Origin: Flavobacterium sp. IMCC34852
Lineage (GTDB): Bacteria; Bacteroidota; Bacteroidia; Flavobacteriales; Flavobacteriaceae
DNA length: 64,000 bases
Assembly (NCBI RefSeq): GCF_030643905.1
Contig: NZ_CP121446.1
Span: 2,896,001 to 2,960,000, forward strand
Reading direction: 5' to 3'
The notes under the pieces were generated by a model that worked only from the letters and a program-made list of their open reading frames with translations, was not told the DNA's origin and searched no databases. The translations under genes were made by a program, and so were the position numbers. The first letter of the stretch is position 1, and every line of letters begins with the position of its first letter. Positions 39,777 to 47,871 of the stretch are shown here, in pieces.

Positions 39777-40820
39777 ATGAAATGGAATGCTAAAATAGTA
39801 AAGTACAAAGGCGAAGTGCGCATTGGCGTTTGGTTTGGAAAGGATGACGCTTTAATTGCATGGATCAAAAGTTTTCCGGGTGTTCGATGGAGTCAATCAA
39901 ATGGGTATTGGCATTTGCCTGATACGGAAAATAATCGAAAACAATTGGGACTGCGCACATTGACGGAACTGTCGCCCAATGCAGAAGGTTTGAGGAGTTT
40001 GGAAAATTTTAAGCGTTGGCTTCGCTCTAAACGTTACAGCGAAAGTACGCTTACGGTTTACATGGATGCGGCTAAATCCTTTTTGGTTTTCTTTAATCAA
40101 AAAAGTCCTTCTGATATAACTAATGACGATGTTATTTTATACAACAACGAATACATTTTGAAGAACAACTTATCGGCATCATATCAAAACCAAGTGGTGA
40201 GTGCAATTAAGTTGTTTTTCACGACGGTTCAGAATAAAAAAATTGAGATTGAAAGCATTCATCGGCCGAAGCGTGCCAGAGTATTGCCCAATGTTTTGAG
40301 CAAAGAAGAAGTCAAACAAATTTTGGAAGCGCATGGCAATATTAAACACAGAGCGATGTTGTGTTTGATTTACAGTTGCGGTTTGCGAAGAAAAGAACTG
40401 CTCACTTTAAAACTCAGCGACATCGATTCGAAGCGGAATATTGTAAAAATCATACAAGCCAAGGGCAAAAAAGATCGGATTGCGCCTTTGAGTCCGAGGG
40501 TTTTGGAGTTGTTGCGGGATTATTACAAATGTTATAAACCTAAGATTTGGTTGTTTGAGGGACAAGTAAAGGGCGAACCTTACTCAGAGCAGAGTTTGCA
40601 AAGTATTTTTAAGCAAGCGTTGGAAAAGGCGAACATTTCAAAGCCGGTAACATTGCATTGGTTGCGTCACAGTTATGCTACCCATTTGTTGGAAAGCGGC
40701 ACAGATTTGCGCTACATACAGGAATTATTAGGCCACAGTCGAAGCAAGACAACGGAAATCTATACGCATGTGAGCACGAAAAGTTTACAACAAATAAAAA
40801 GTCCGTATGATAATTTGTAA
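39777..40820 (+). CDS. Tyrosine recombinase of the cassette array (XerC/D-like)
   Basis: 347 residues. An N-terminal module (residues about 1-60, with FPGVRWSQSNGYWHLPDT) resembles one known from Bacteroidota integrases. A SAM-like core-binding domain follows (about 70-155), then the catalytic domain. The full active-site set is present: Arg204 in CGLRRKE, Lys229 in AKGKKDR, His294 and Arg297 in HWLRH, His320 in LLGH, and Tyr329. The IntI-specific insertion expected before the HxxR box is absent: the KGKKDR-to-HWLRH stretch has the length of a plain Xer-type enzyme. It reads toward the array, opposite to most integron integrases. Position and intact active site make it the likely cassette recombinase. 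Confidence 0.9.
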   Translation: MKWNAKIVKYKGEVRIGVWFGKDDALIAWIKSFPGVRWSQSNGYWHLPDTENNRKQLGLRTLTELSPNAEGLRSLENFKRWLRSKRYSESTLTVYMDAAKSFLVFFNQKSPSDITNDDVILYNNEYILKNNLSASYQNQVVSAIKLFFTTVQNKKIEIESIHRPKRARVLPNVLSKEEVKQILEAHGNIKHRAMLCLIYSCGLRRKELLTLKLSDIDSKRNIVKIIQAKGKKDRIAPLSPRVLELLRDYYKCYKPKIWLFEGQVKGEPYSEQSLQSIFKQALEKANISKPVTLHWLRHSYATHLLESGTDLRYIQELLGHSRSKTTEIYTHVSTKSLQQIKSPYDNL

Positions 40821-40853
40821 TATTTTTAATATATTAGCACAAGCGAACCAAAA

Positions 40854-40934
40854 GTATGATACCACTCATACCTATACCACCAAATTTGGGCGGATATGTA
40901 TGATTTGTTCATACATATAAGCTAGTTATGGGCT
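40854..40934 (+). other. attI-like site with two inverted repeats
   Basis: The boundary of cassette 1 is G40925 in GTTATGGGCT. Upstream lie two related dyads: GTATGA/TCATAC (40854-40859 and 40866-40871, 6-nt spacer) and a perfect 10-bp pair ATATGTATGA/TCATACATAT (40894-40903 and 40909-40918, 5-nt spacer). Ten-base arms around a short spacer are the usual form of tyrosine-recombinase core sites. This is therefore the best candidate for the primary insertion site. An operator role is possible instead. Confidence 0.6.
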
Positions 40935-40964
40935 ATTATTCGACAACTCTGCAAAATAGAAAAC

Positions 40965-41402
40965 ATGCATAAAATACAGACTTATATTATATTGAGAATT
41001 CTCATCATTCTTCCATTTTTTACTTATGGACAAACTACATTAGAAGAGAATTCGAGCGAATTTTGCGGACAATATTTTACTGCTCCAAATGAGTGTAAAA
41101 CAATGGGGAATATGATTCAGTGTAAAGACTATGTTTTTACTTGGAGTTATGAACCAATAATAGATTTACCAAGGCATCAAAAAGAATTGATTGCTCAAAT
41201 TAAAAATCCGAAAGAAATAAAAGTTTCAGTTTTAAAAACTGATTTGATTGGTTATTTATCGAAAGTAGATTCATATGATAGTTTGCTTATTGTAGGGAGT
41301 GTAAATGGAAAAGGTGTGATTATAAACTTATATCTTGATAAAACTATAAAAGCAACAAACGACTTACCAGAATGTGTTAGGCAATTTATAACAATTAAGT
41401 AA
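40965..41402 (+). CDS. Cassette 1: hypothetical secreted protein
   Basis: 145 residues with a signal peptide ending ...PFFTYGQ. The mature part has three or four cysteines (FCGQYF, NECKTMG, QCKDY, ECVRQF) that could form disulfides. I recognise no family. It lies 39 bp inside cassette 1 (40926-41539) and is the cassette nearest the attI-like site, hence in principle the most recently gained. Confidence 0.75.
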   Translation: MHKIQTYIILRILIILPFFTYGQTTLEENSSEFCGQYFTAPNECKTMGNMIQCKDYVFTWSYEPIIDLPRHQKELIAQIKNPKEIKVSVLKTDLIGYLSKVDSYDSLLIVGSVNGKGVIINLYLDKTIKATNDLPECVRQFITIK

Positions 41403-41409
41403 AAATAAC

Positions 41410-41545
41410 AGCCCATAACAGCCGTTTCTCGCAATTGCGAATTTTGTGGTAAGTTCACGTTTACGTTTCGCAAGAATTTTTATCTTTAACAGAAAATAAT
41501 TCGTTCCGAAGTTCGCAACTGACGAGAAGCGGCGGAACGTTAGCG
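41410..41545 (+). repeat. attC 1 (singleton type)
   Basis: R'' AGCCCATAAC (41410) is the exact complement of the cassette 1 start GTTATGGGCT. The stem TCTCGCAATTGCGAA pairs with TTCGCAACTGACGAGA. The R' of the next cassette is at G41539. Confidence 0.85.
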
Positions 41546-41578
41546 GTCATTGTAACAAAAATAACTAAATTAGAAAAT

Positions 41579-41854
41579 ATGAATAAATTAATAACAAACA
41601 GAAATTTGACAATTATAAATTTTGGAATTGTATTCTATTTCATCCTTATTTACTTTATTAACTTTTATAAAATAGACTTTGTTTTAATAGGTGTTTTTAG
41701 AGAATTACTGACAATACCATTTTTACTTGCACAAATAGTCTTTTTAATCATCGGAATAATATTTTTAATAAAAAACCAAAAGGATTTCTTAACATTAGTT
41801 AGTGTTTTAGCATTGACTATTTGTACGTTTATAACAATTGGTAGTTTCTTTTAA
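41579..41854 (+). CDS. Cassette 2: small three-TM membrane protein
   Basis: 91 residues, almost entirely hydrophobic with three segments (about residues 12-29, 42-64 and 70-90). No family is recognised. It occupies cassette 2 (41540-42133). The 150 bp between its stop and the attC is AT-rich with no further ORF. Confidence 0.65.
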   Translation: MNKLITNRNLTIINFGIVFYFILIYFINFYKIDFVLIGVFRELLTIPFLLAQIVFLIIGIIFLIKNQKDFLTLVSVLALTICTFITIGSFF

Positions 41855-42005
41855 TTATTAAGACACAAATTTTATCCATTAAATTAAAAACTAAACTGTA
41901 TTTAAATTTTTAAAATTACGGAGTGAAATAGTAACCAAAATAACTCAAAAGTGAAAATAGAAAATAGGATTTTGACTAAAAATCAAAATTTCGAAATAAC
42001 AACGA

Positions 42006-42139
42006 ACCGCTAACAGCCGTTTTGCAAAAGCGGGGTTTTCGTGCTTCTATGACATTGAAGTGCTAAATTAATGCTTAGTGCATTTAATGAAGTTTAGTGC
42101 TAAAAATCCCCGCCTTCGCAAAGCGGCAAAACGTTAGCG
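42006..42139 (+). repeat. attC 2 (singleton type)
   Basis: R'' ACCGCTAAC complements the cassette 2 start GTTAGCGGT. The stem GCCGTTTTGCAAAAGCGGGG pairs with CCCCGCCTTCGCAAAGCGGC. The next R' is at G42133. Confidence 0.85.
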
Positions 42140-42173
42140 GTAATTTGCCACAAAATATCTCAAATTAGAACAA

Positions 42174-42530
42174 ATGAGCAAGTCATCAAAATTTAATAGT
42201 CAACGCATTTATAGAATTTGGATGTATACAGTTAGTCATTCAACCTTAATACTTAGAAGTGAAAAACAATATTTTGACGTAGATTATGCGTTCAAATATG
42301 ATGAACCAGATTTAACTATTGATGTAATTTTTAATGGCGTAGATTTTATATCAATACCTGATAGTTTTAATGAGATAGAAATTAAAAAGGAAGGTGAAAA
42401 ATTCATTTTCAACAATAATGAAAATTGGTATGTTAAGGCTGCTAATTGTATTGTTGGCCAATATGACGGTGATGATGAAGATAAAATTTGGGAAATGAGT
42501 TTAAAATATAACGAGACAATAGAGTTATAG
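42174..42530 (+). CDS. Cassette 3: hypothetical cytoplasmic protein
   Basis: 118 residues, acidic, no signal or membrane segment. Mostly beta-type sequence (DLTIDVIFNGVDFISIPD, GEKFIFNNNENWYVK). I recognise no family; size and composition resemble small immunity-like proteins, but nothing supports that role. It lies 40 bp inside cassette 3 (42134-42667). Confidence 0.65.
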   Translation: MSKSSKFNSQRIYRIWMYTVSHSTLILRSEKQYFDVDYAFKYDEPDLTIDVIFNGVDFISIPDSFNEIEIKKEGEKFIFNNNENWYVKAANCIVGQYDGDDEDKIWEMSLKYNETIEL

Positions 42531-42535
42531 CAAAC

Positions 42536-42673
42536 TACCGCTAACAGCAGTTTGCAACAATTGCAAGGTTTAGGCTTTCACCGAATTTTCTCCGAAAATT
42601 CAAAGCCAAGTTTTGTACTTGGAATCATCAGTAATAAATCGTCGCAGCTGTTGCAAGCCGCGGCACGTTATAA
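42536..42673 (+). repeat. attC 3 (family A variant)
   Basis: R'' TACCGCTAAC complements GTTAGCGGTA. The stem GCAGTTTGCAACAATTGC pairs with the GTCGCAGCTGTTGCAAGC side. The side hairpin GAATTTTCTCCGAAAATTC is present. The next R' is at G42667. Confidence 0.85.
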
Positions 42674-43114
42674 CTCAGTTTTCCCTTATTCTACAACTGA
42701 AGTTTTAAGCTAGAAAAAATCCAAAAAAGTTTGCTTGAAAAATGAAATCGAAAATTAAGTAGTAGAAAAAAATATGACAAACTTTTGACGTAGAAAAAGT
42801 TAGTGTTGAGAAAATTTAGCGTTTAAAAGTTGTGTGAAAATATTTTACTTAAAAAAAATTCACACCAAAAGTGTGTGAAAAATATTTTTTTAAAAAAAAC
42901 CACACAGAATTATAAAAAAAATGAAAAGGAGAAGCCGAAGTTGAAACTGGCAAAGATTGAGTGCTCAAGTTGGTAGGAAAACCGAAGTTATAACAGCAGT
43001 TTGTGATAATGGCTGGTTTTAGTTTTTATCAGAAAAGTTCTCCCTAATTGAAATTTTAATTATATTTGGAATGGTAAGTGATTGAAACACGCCACTATCA
43101 CAAGCCGCAGAACG
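42668..43114 (+). other. Cassette 4: ORF-less cassette type N1, copy 1
   Basis: 447 bp without a plausible gene on either strand; the longest ATG frames are under 10 codons. It contains two near-identical TGTGTGAAAATATTTT units (42831 and about 42871) and a TTCACAC/GTGTGAA stem at 42859-42879 followed by a T-rich run. This could be a terminator or small RNA hairpin. Cassettes 23 (no difference seen) and 33 (a few differences) are copies. The function is unknown. Confidence 0.85.
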
Positions 43115-43120
43115 TTAGCG
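42986..43120 (+). repeat. attC 4 (family C)
   Basis: R'' AGTTATAAC complements GTTATAACT. The stem GTTTGTGATAATGGC pairs with GCCACTATCACAAGC. The next R' is at G43114. Confidence 0.85.
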
Positions 43121-43205
43121 GTTATACCGAAACTCACTCGAAGAATTCAATAACCTAACGTAATTAATAGTAATTGTATCATATACGAACTTAAAATAAT
43201 GATTT

Positions 43206-43691
43206 ATGCCATTTTCAGCTTATTATACTTTTTTTGGTGAAGCAGACCCTTGGGAATTTACTGTCAAGTATGTAGAAAACGAGACCGACAGATTTTTTAT
43301 AGATTGGAAAGGTGGAAAAGTGAAACATGTAAAAGTCAAGACTTTACTAGATATAGTAATTCACATGTACTATTGTTATAGCTATCTTTATATGGGAAAG
43401 GAAAATGTATCCGTTAAAAAAATATACAAAAGGACAGTTAAACAAATAGGAAAAAAAATAGTTTTAAGACAATTCCCAGAAGAAAAATTAAACGATTGTT
43501 TTATTCGTGATGTGTTAAACAGATGTGATGAAATGCATGAGAAAAGTGAAGCAACATATCATAAATATTTGAGAGAAAATGAATTGGGCGAAACAGAAGG
43601 GATTGATTGGACAAAGGCTTATGAGAACGATATAGAACGTATGGATGATGAAACAGATGGTTTTTGGAGAATAAGTAATGATTTAGACTAA
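43206..43691 (+). CDS. Cassette 5: hypothetical cytoplasmic protein
   Basis: 161 residues, rich in charged and aromatic residues, no signal peptide. The central part is helical (LLDIVIHMYYCYSYLYMGKE) and the C-terminus acidic. No family is recognised. The leader of 91 bp within cassette 5 (43115-43959) is long enough to hold its own promoter, though none is clear. Confidence 0.65.
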   Translation: MPFSAYYTFFGEADPWEFTVKYVENETDRFFIDWKGGKVKHVKVKTLLDIVIHMYYCYSYLYMGKENVSVKKIYKRTVKQIGKKIVLRQFPEEKLNDCFIRDVLNRCDEMHEKSEATYHKYLRENELGETEGIDWTKAYENDIERMDDETDGFWRISNDLD

Positions 43692-43828
43692 AAAAATAAA
43701 CCCTCTAAAATAACTCAACATTCTAAAATACTGACTATTAAATGACATATGATGTTAGAGAGCCAAAATTTCAGTATTTTAATTAATCATATAACTTTAA
43801 TCGAAAAAGTTTGAAATGAAAGTGGTAC

Positions 43829-43965
43829 AACCGCTAACAGCGGTTATCAGCTATAGCTGGAATTTCTTGAGTTGTACTTCTATTTTCACGTAAAAACTTT
43901 TATCTTAGCAGACAGTACGCAGTTCGTTGGCTTCGCTACAGACTGATAGCCGCGAAACGTTATGA
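43829..43965 (+). repeat. attC 5 (family B)
   Basis: R'' AACCGCTAAC complements GTTAGCGGTT. The stem GCGGTTATCAGC pairs with the GACTGATAGCCGC side. The TATCTTAGCAGACAG loop sequence is present. The next R' is at G43959. Confidence 0.85.
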
Positions 43966-43990
43966 GCTATTTTTTTGGAACTCGCAATAA

Positions 43991-44521
43991 ATGGAAAATA
44001 ATAATCTTTTCGAAATAAAAATACTTGATTTGCATTGGATAAAAAATGTAGATGACGGAAATGATCTTTGTGCGCATGGTCATGTAGAATTAAGAATTGG
44101 AAATGAAATTATATCAAACTATGAAAGCGGAGATTGGACATTGAGTTCAACTGCGTTATCTCTTTTGCGCTCAACAAAAGAGAATTATGATAAAGACGAT
44201 TATTCGAATCAGCTTTTACCTTGTTGTGGACATTTCTTTATTGCAGACGAAAAAGAGGAAACCGTAATAATTCAAGGCTGTGACAATGGAATTGATTGGA
44301 AAATTAATCACATTGACAATCAAAACATTCAACACATTTTAGAAAACGGAAATGAGATTATAATTAATAAAGATTTATACAAAGAAATAGTTTATAAGTT
44401 CGCTGACGAAGTAGAAAATTTTTACAATCAAAGTAAACCTAGAAATATCCCAAGCGACGAATTTGACAGAAAAGGCTACTTAACATTCTGGAAAGAATGG
44501 AAAAATTTGCGCGAAAAATAA
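43991..44521 (+). CDS. Cassette 6: hypothetical cytoplasmic protein
   Basis: 176 residues without signal or membrane segments. It opens with FEIKILDLHWIKNVDDGNDL, then GHVELRIGNEIIS, and contains a CCGHFF stretch and EWKNLREK at the end. The pattern resembles small beta-rich proteins often found beside toxin genes, but I do not recognise the family. It lies in cassette 6 (43960-44655). Confidence 0.65.
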   Translation: MENNNLFEIKILDLHWIKNVDDGNDLCAHGHVELRIGNEIISNYESGDWTLSSTALSLLRSTKENYDKDDYSNQLLPCCGHFFIADEKEETVIIQGCDNGIDWKINHIDNQNIQHILENGNEIIINKDLYKEIVYKFADEVENFYNQSKPRNIPSDEFDRKGYLTFWKEWKNLREK

Positions 44522-44525
44522 AAAC

Positions 44526-44661
44526 AGCTCATAACAGCCGTTAACCGCTATTGCTGGATTTTCGTGGTTTCACGCCTGTTTTTCACGTAAAAATATTATC
44601 TTAGCAGACAGTACGCAGTTCGCTGGCTTCGCAACAGTCGGTTAGCGGCGAAACGTTAGCA
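44526..44661 (+). repeat. attC 6 (family B)
   Basis: R'' AGCTCATAAC complements GTTATGAGCT. The stem CCGTTAACCGC pairs with the TCGGTTAGCGGCG side, and a small CGTGGTTTCACG hairpin is present. The next R' is at G44655. Confidence 0.85.
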
Positions 44662-44704
44662 ATAATTTTTAAAGTCCGCTAAACCAAAGTTAAATAGATT
44701 AAAA

Positions 44705-45145
44705 ATGAAACCTAAGTTTCCTATCATATCAATTTATAACAATGCTGTTGATTTAATTCCCAATCAAACTTATTTGAGTAAAGCAAAAGTTTTAGGCGTT
44801 TTAAAAGGCAATTCGAATTCTATTGCTTTTGATAGCGCAGGAAATAAATGGAGTTTTAAATTAACTTCTGATAAAATCAGTGATAATTTTATCACGCGAT
44901 TTCTGGCAAATACATTTTATAATCCAACTGTAGATGTAATTCCGGAATGGAAAATGATAGGTGAATTTGAAATTGATGAAATTAAAAGTGTATTAATAAA
45001 AAGTATTGAAAAAGACGAAGATGTTTTAACTCAGTTTATTGATTCAGAGGATATAAAAAATCACGTAAATAAAGCTCATTCATTTGAAACTATTTATAAC
45101 ATTCTAAATAGGTATGTTTTTGAATATAATGAAGAAGAAATCTGA
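44705..45145 (+). CDS. Cassette 7: hypothetical protein, duplicated in cassette 31
   Basis: 146 residues, cytoplasmic by appearance, no known family. The N-terminal part is beta-rich (ISIYNNAVDLIPNQTYLSKA, SIAFDSAGNKWSFKL) and the C-terminal half acidic and helical. The whole 642-bp cassette (44656-45297) recurs at 60431-61072 with no difference that I can see, including its attC. Confidence 0.7.
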   Translation: MKPKFPIISIYNNAVDLIPNQTYLSKAKVLGVLKGNSNSIAFDSAGNKWSFKLTSDKISDNFITRFLANTFYNPTVDVIPEWKMIGEFEIDEIKSVLIKSIEKDEDVLTQFIDSEDIKNHVNKAHSFETIYNILNRYVFEYNEEEI

Positions 45146-45164
45146 GTTGGAATGGATAAAAAAC

Positions 45165-45303
45165 TATTGCTAACAGCAGTTTGTAACTACTGCGTGGCTT
45201 GGTTTGTGTACCGAATTTTCTCTGAAAATTCAAAAAGGAATTTTATATTTGTAATCATCAGTAATAAATCGTCGCAGCAGTTACAATCTGCGGCACGTTA
45301 TGC
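45165..45303 (+). repeat. attC 7 (family A)
   Basis: R'' TATTGCTAAC complements GTTAGCAATA. The stem is GCAGTTTGTAACTACTGCG, with the side hairpin GAATTTTCTCTGAAAATTC. The next R' is at G45297. It looks identical to attC 31. Confidence 0.88.
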
Positions 45304-45327
45304 GTAATATTCAGAACATCATCTATT

Positions 45328-45714
45328 ATGAGAACATTTTTTATTTTAATATTTATACTTGGTTTTGGAAATACTTATTCTCAAAAAACAAAAACAGAAA
45401 ATGACTCAATTGTATGGACAAAATTGTCTTGCGAAAACGGAAAAAAAGCCGCCAAAATTGATTTTAAAAATGGAATATATAATTGCTTTTCTTATGGATT
45501 AATATTTGAGACAAATCCAAGTTTGAGCAAGTTTATCGACGAATACAGAGAAAAGAAGTATGGAATAATTACAAGAAATGCAGGCTGTGTAATTACTGAT
45601 TATTCAAAATGTTATTCAAAGACAATGAGAAAGTTAGTCTTAAAAAAGTTTGGCTCGGACATATTTGAAAGGTCACGAGTGGAAGCAGAAAAATTATATA
45701 GTGAAAAAGATTAA
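45328..45714 (+). CDS. Cassette 8: hypothetical secreted protein
   Basis: 128 residues with signal peptide MRTFFILIFILGFGNTYSQ. The mature part has FIDEYREKKYGIITRNAGCV, a pattern seen in a small secreted family of Bacteroidota whose function is unknown, and several cysteines. Cassette 8 spans 45298-45847. Confidence 0.7.
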   Translation: MRTFFILIFILGFGNTYSQKTKTENDSIVWTKLSCENGKKAAKIDFKNGIYNCFSYGLIFETNPSLSKFIDEYREKKYGIITRNAGCVITDYSKCYSKTMRKLVLKKFGSDIFERSRVEAEKLYSEKD

Positions 45715-45718
45715 ATAC

Positions 45719-45853
45719 TACGCATAACAGCAGTTTGTGATTATGGCTGGTTTTGGGTTTATCAGAAATGTCTCGGCTGACTGAAATTTTCGTTATATTT
45801 GAAAACGCTAGTGAGTGAAGAACGCCACAATCACAAGCCGCGGCACGTTATGC
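45719..45853 (+). repeat. attC 8 (family C)
   Basis: R'' TACGCATAAC complements GTTATGCGTA. The stem GTTTGTGATTATGGC pairs with the GCCACAATCACAAGC side. The next R' is at G45847. Confidence 0.85.
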
Positions 45854-45878
45854 ACTATTTTCAAACGAAAGTACATAT

Positions 45879-46298
45879 ATGAAATATTTGATTAAAGTCT
45901 GGCTTTTTACTACTATCATATCTCCTATTTTAGTATTTATGATTTGGGGAGTTTTCTCAGATATATCGTCGCTAAAGGCATTATTGGAATTAGGAACAGT
46001 ACTAGTTATTTATATACTGTTTGGATTAGTTTTATCGTTTCCGGTAATGATATTTTTTTGGATAATCCAAATGATTCTTAAGAATACTTCTTTGTCAAAA
46101 AATATAATTAAACTAGTTTTGAGTATATATTCGATTGGTTCTGTATGGATTGCGTTATATACTTTTGATAAGAGATTTTTTGAAAATGAATTTGAGGACA
46201 TAATTTTAGTTGGAATATATACTCTGACAATCGTTTTTGGAGTTTGGTTTTTTAAACTCAACGAAGCGAAAAAAACAGTGCATAACAGCAGTTTGTAA
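45879..46298 (+). CDS. Cassette 9: four-TM membrane protein
   Basis: 139 residues with four hydrophobic segments (about 5-28, 38-65, 78-98 and 110-128). No family is recognised. Its reading frame passes through the R'' box and stops 12 bp inside the attC, so the last residues (VHNSSL) are encoded by the recombination site. Cassette 9 is 45848-46407. Confidence 0.65.
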   Translation: MKYLIKVWLFTTIISPILVFMIWGVFSDISSLKALLELGTVLVIYILFGLVLSFPVMIFFWIIQMILKNTSLSKNIIKLVLSIYSIGSVWIALYTFDKRFFENEFEDIILVGIYTLTIVFGVWFFKLNEAKKTVHNSSL

Positions 46299-46413
46299 CT
46301 ACTGCGCGCTTGGGCTTGCTCCGAATTTTCTCCGAAAATTCAAAAAGGAGTTTTATATTTGGAATCATCAGTAATAAATCATCGCAGCAGTTACAAGCTG
46401 CGGAACGTTAGCA
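46277..46413 (+). repeat. attC 9 (family A)
   Basis: R'' AGTGCATAAC complements GTTATGCACT. It has the family A stem and the GAATTTTCTCCGAAAATTC hairpin. The next R' is at G46407. It shares its terminal box with cassette 30. Confidence 0.88.
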
Positions 46414-46423
46414 GCAATTTCAC

Positions 46424-46945
46424 ATGAACAGATTTCTGACAACAACATTTTTTTTTCTAATGTTTTCGAACATTATTATTGGCCAATCAATTAATCTAAT
46501 TGAAGGGAAGAAATTTCGTGGCGCAATATTTCCAAGTTCATACAAGAATACTTCATACAATTGGTTAGAGGACAAAAATAGATTTACACCAACGAAAGAA
46601 GAAATTCTGTTATTTGAAAAAAAATTACATGATAAATTAAAGCTAATAAATAAAAGTCGCTTGAATCAAAAAGGCAAATGTCCAGTTATACATAATAACC
46701 TTCAAAAATACATCAGACAATATTTAGGATTTATAGATGAATCTGGAAAAAAATATTTGATGATTAATTTTCTTTGGAGTAGATCTAGTTTACATGAAAA
46801 TCCAAAAGAGGAATACTACAATGAGCTTGGAGATTGGAAAAAGAATTGGCAAGTTTGGTTTGATGGCTGTAGTCATTTTTGGAATGTAAAATATTACTTG
46901 GAATCTGAAACTTTATTTGACTTACAAGTTAACGGTTCATCATAA
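46424..46945 (+). CDS. Cassette 10: hypothetical secreted protein
   Basis: 173 residues with signal peptide MNRFLTTTFFFLMFSNIIIGQ. The mature domain has KYIRQYLGFIDESGKKYLMI and a late DGCSHFWNVKYYLES stretch, with a beta-strand pattern and aromatic residues. No family name is known to me. The ATG lies only 17 bp from the cassette boundary (46408), leaving no room for an internal promoter. Confidence 0.7.
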   Translation: MNRFLTTTFFFLMFSNIIIGQSINLIEGKKFRGAIFPSSYKNTSYNWLEDKNRFTPTKEEILLFEKKLHDKLKLINKSRLNQKGKCPVIHNNLQKYIRQYLGFIDESGKKYLMINFLWSRSSLHENPKEEYYNELGDWKKNWQVWFDGCSHFWNVKYYLESETLFDLQVNGSS

Positions 46946-46949
46946 AAAC

Positions 46950-47085
46950 TGCTGCTAACAGCAGTTTGTAACTACTGCGCGCTTGGGCTTATCCCGAATT
47001 TTCTTCGAAAATTCAAAAGGAGTTTTATATTTGTAATCATCAGTAATAAATCATCGCAGCAGTTACAATCTGCGGAACGTTAGCA
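46950..47085 (+). repeat. attC 10 (family A)
   Basis: R'' TGCTGCTAAC complements GTTAGCAGCA. The side hairpin is GAATTTTCTTCGAAAATTC. The next R' is at G47079. Confidence 0.88.
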
Positions 47086-47127
47086 ACCAGTTTTCCTAAC
47101 TTAGACAAACAGATTTCAAAAAGAAAA

Positions 47128-47715
47128 ATGAAACAAATATTATTCATATTTATAATTACACTTATTGGTTGCAATTCAAATCCCAAACAAGAAGAAAATA
47201 GTGTCGAAACACCTGAAGTTGTCTTTGAAGAACCTGTTTACAAAGAACCAAAAATAACTGGAGATAAATATTTTGAGTATGATGAATTAATTCATTACAA
47301 AAATAAAATCAGAGAAGACCAAATTGGGGAACTTTATGATAATCAAAAGAAGTCGGAATTAGATTCGTTGAAAATGGGTGTGATTTTAAATGATACACCA
47401 AAATCAATTAGCGACACAACATTTATAAAGAAATTGGAAAAATTAGGCTACTTAAAAACCAAAATTGATTCGGAAAAATTTGATGACATAAACCAAATAT
47501 TCACTCAAAAAGAACATGAAGAAATATATGCATTAGCTTGCGTTTACGTTTACAGAGACATTATGATATTCAGGAGAAAATCAAAAATAGTTGGAATCGC
47601 AAAGATATGCTTTGAATGTAGCTCTAGTCAAATTCATGGAACAAAAGCAAATAAAGACGGTTTTGGAATGAGTGGTGATTTTGATAAACTTTATAAAATA
47701 TTAAACGAGAAATAA
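47128..47715 (+). CDS. Cassette 11: hypothetical lipoprotein (intact copy)
   Basis: 195 residues with lipoprotein signal MKQILFIFIITLIGC. After a Glu-rich linker, the C-terminal domain holds RDIMIFRRKSKIVGIAKICF and ECSSSQIHGTKAN, suggesting one compact fold. No family is recognised. Cassette 11 (47080-47850) is nearly duplicated as cassette 16, where the gene is broken. Confidence 0.72.
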   Translation: MKQILFIFIITLIGCNSNPKQEENSVETPEVVFEEPVYKEPKITGDKYFEYDELIHYKNKIREDQIGELYDNQKKSELDSLKMGVILNDTPKSISDTTFIKKLEKLGYLKTKIDSEKFDDINQIFTQKEHEEIYALACVYVYRDIMIFRRKSKIVGIAKICFECSSSQIHGTKANKDGFGMSGDFDKLYKILNEK

Positions 47716-47719
47716 AACC

Positions 47720-47856
47720 GGTTGCTAACAGCAGTTTGTAACTACTGCGCGCTTGGGCTTGCTCCGAATTTTCTCCGAAAATTCAAAAAGTAGTTTTATA
47801 TTTGAAATCATCAGTAATAAATCATCGCAGCAGTTACAAGCTGCGGAACGTTAGTA
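47720..47856 (+). repeat. attC 11 (family A)
   Basis: R'' GGTTGCTAAC complements GTTAGCAACC. The side hairpin is GAATTTTCTCCGAAAATTC. TATATTTG at 47797 matches the Bacteroidota -7 element. The next R' is at G47850. Confidence 0.88.
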
Positions 47857-47871
47857 GCCATTTTAACACAC

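Noticed and set aside
39777..40820. Prophage or ICE integrase
   Set aside because: No phage, conjugation or relaxase genes and no tRNA target are nearby. The gene directly abuts the cassette junction.
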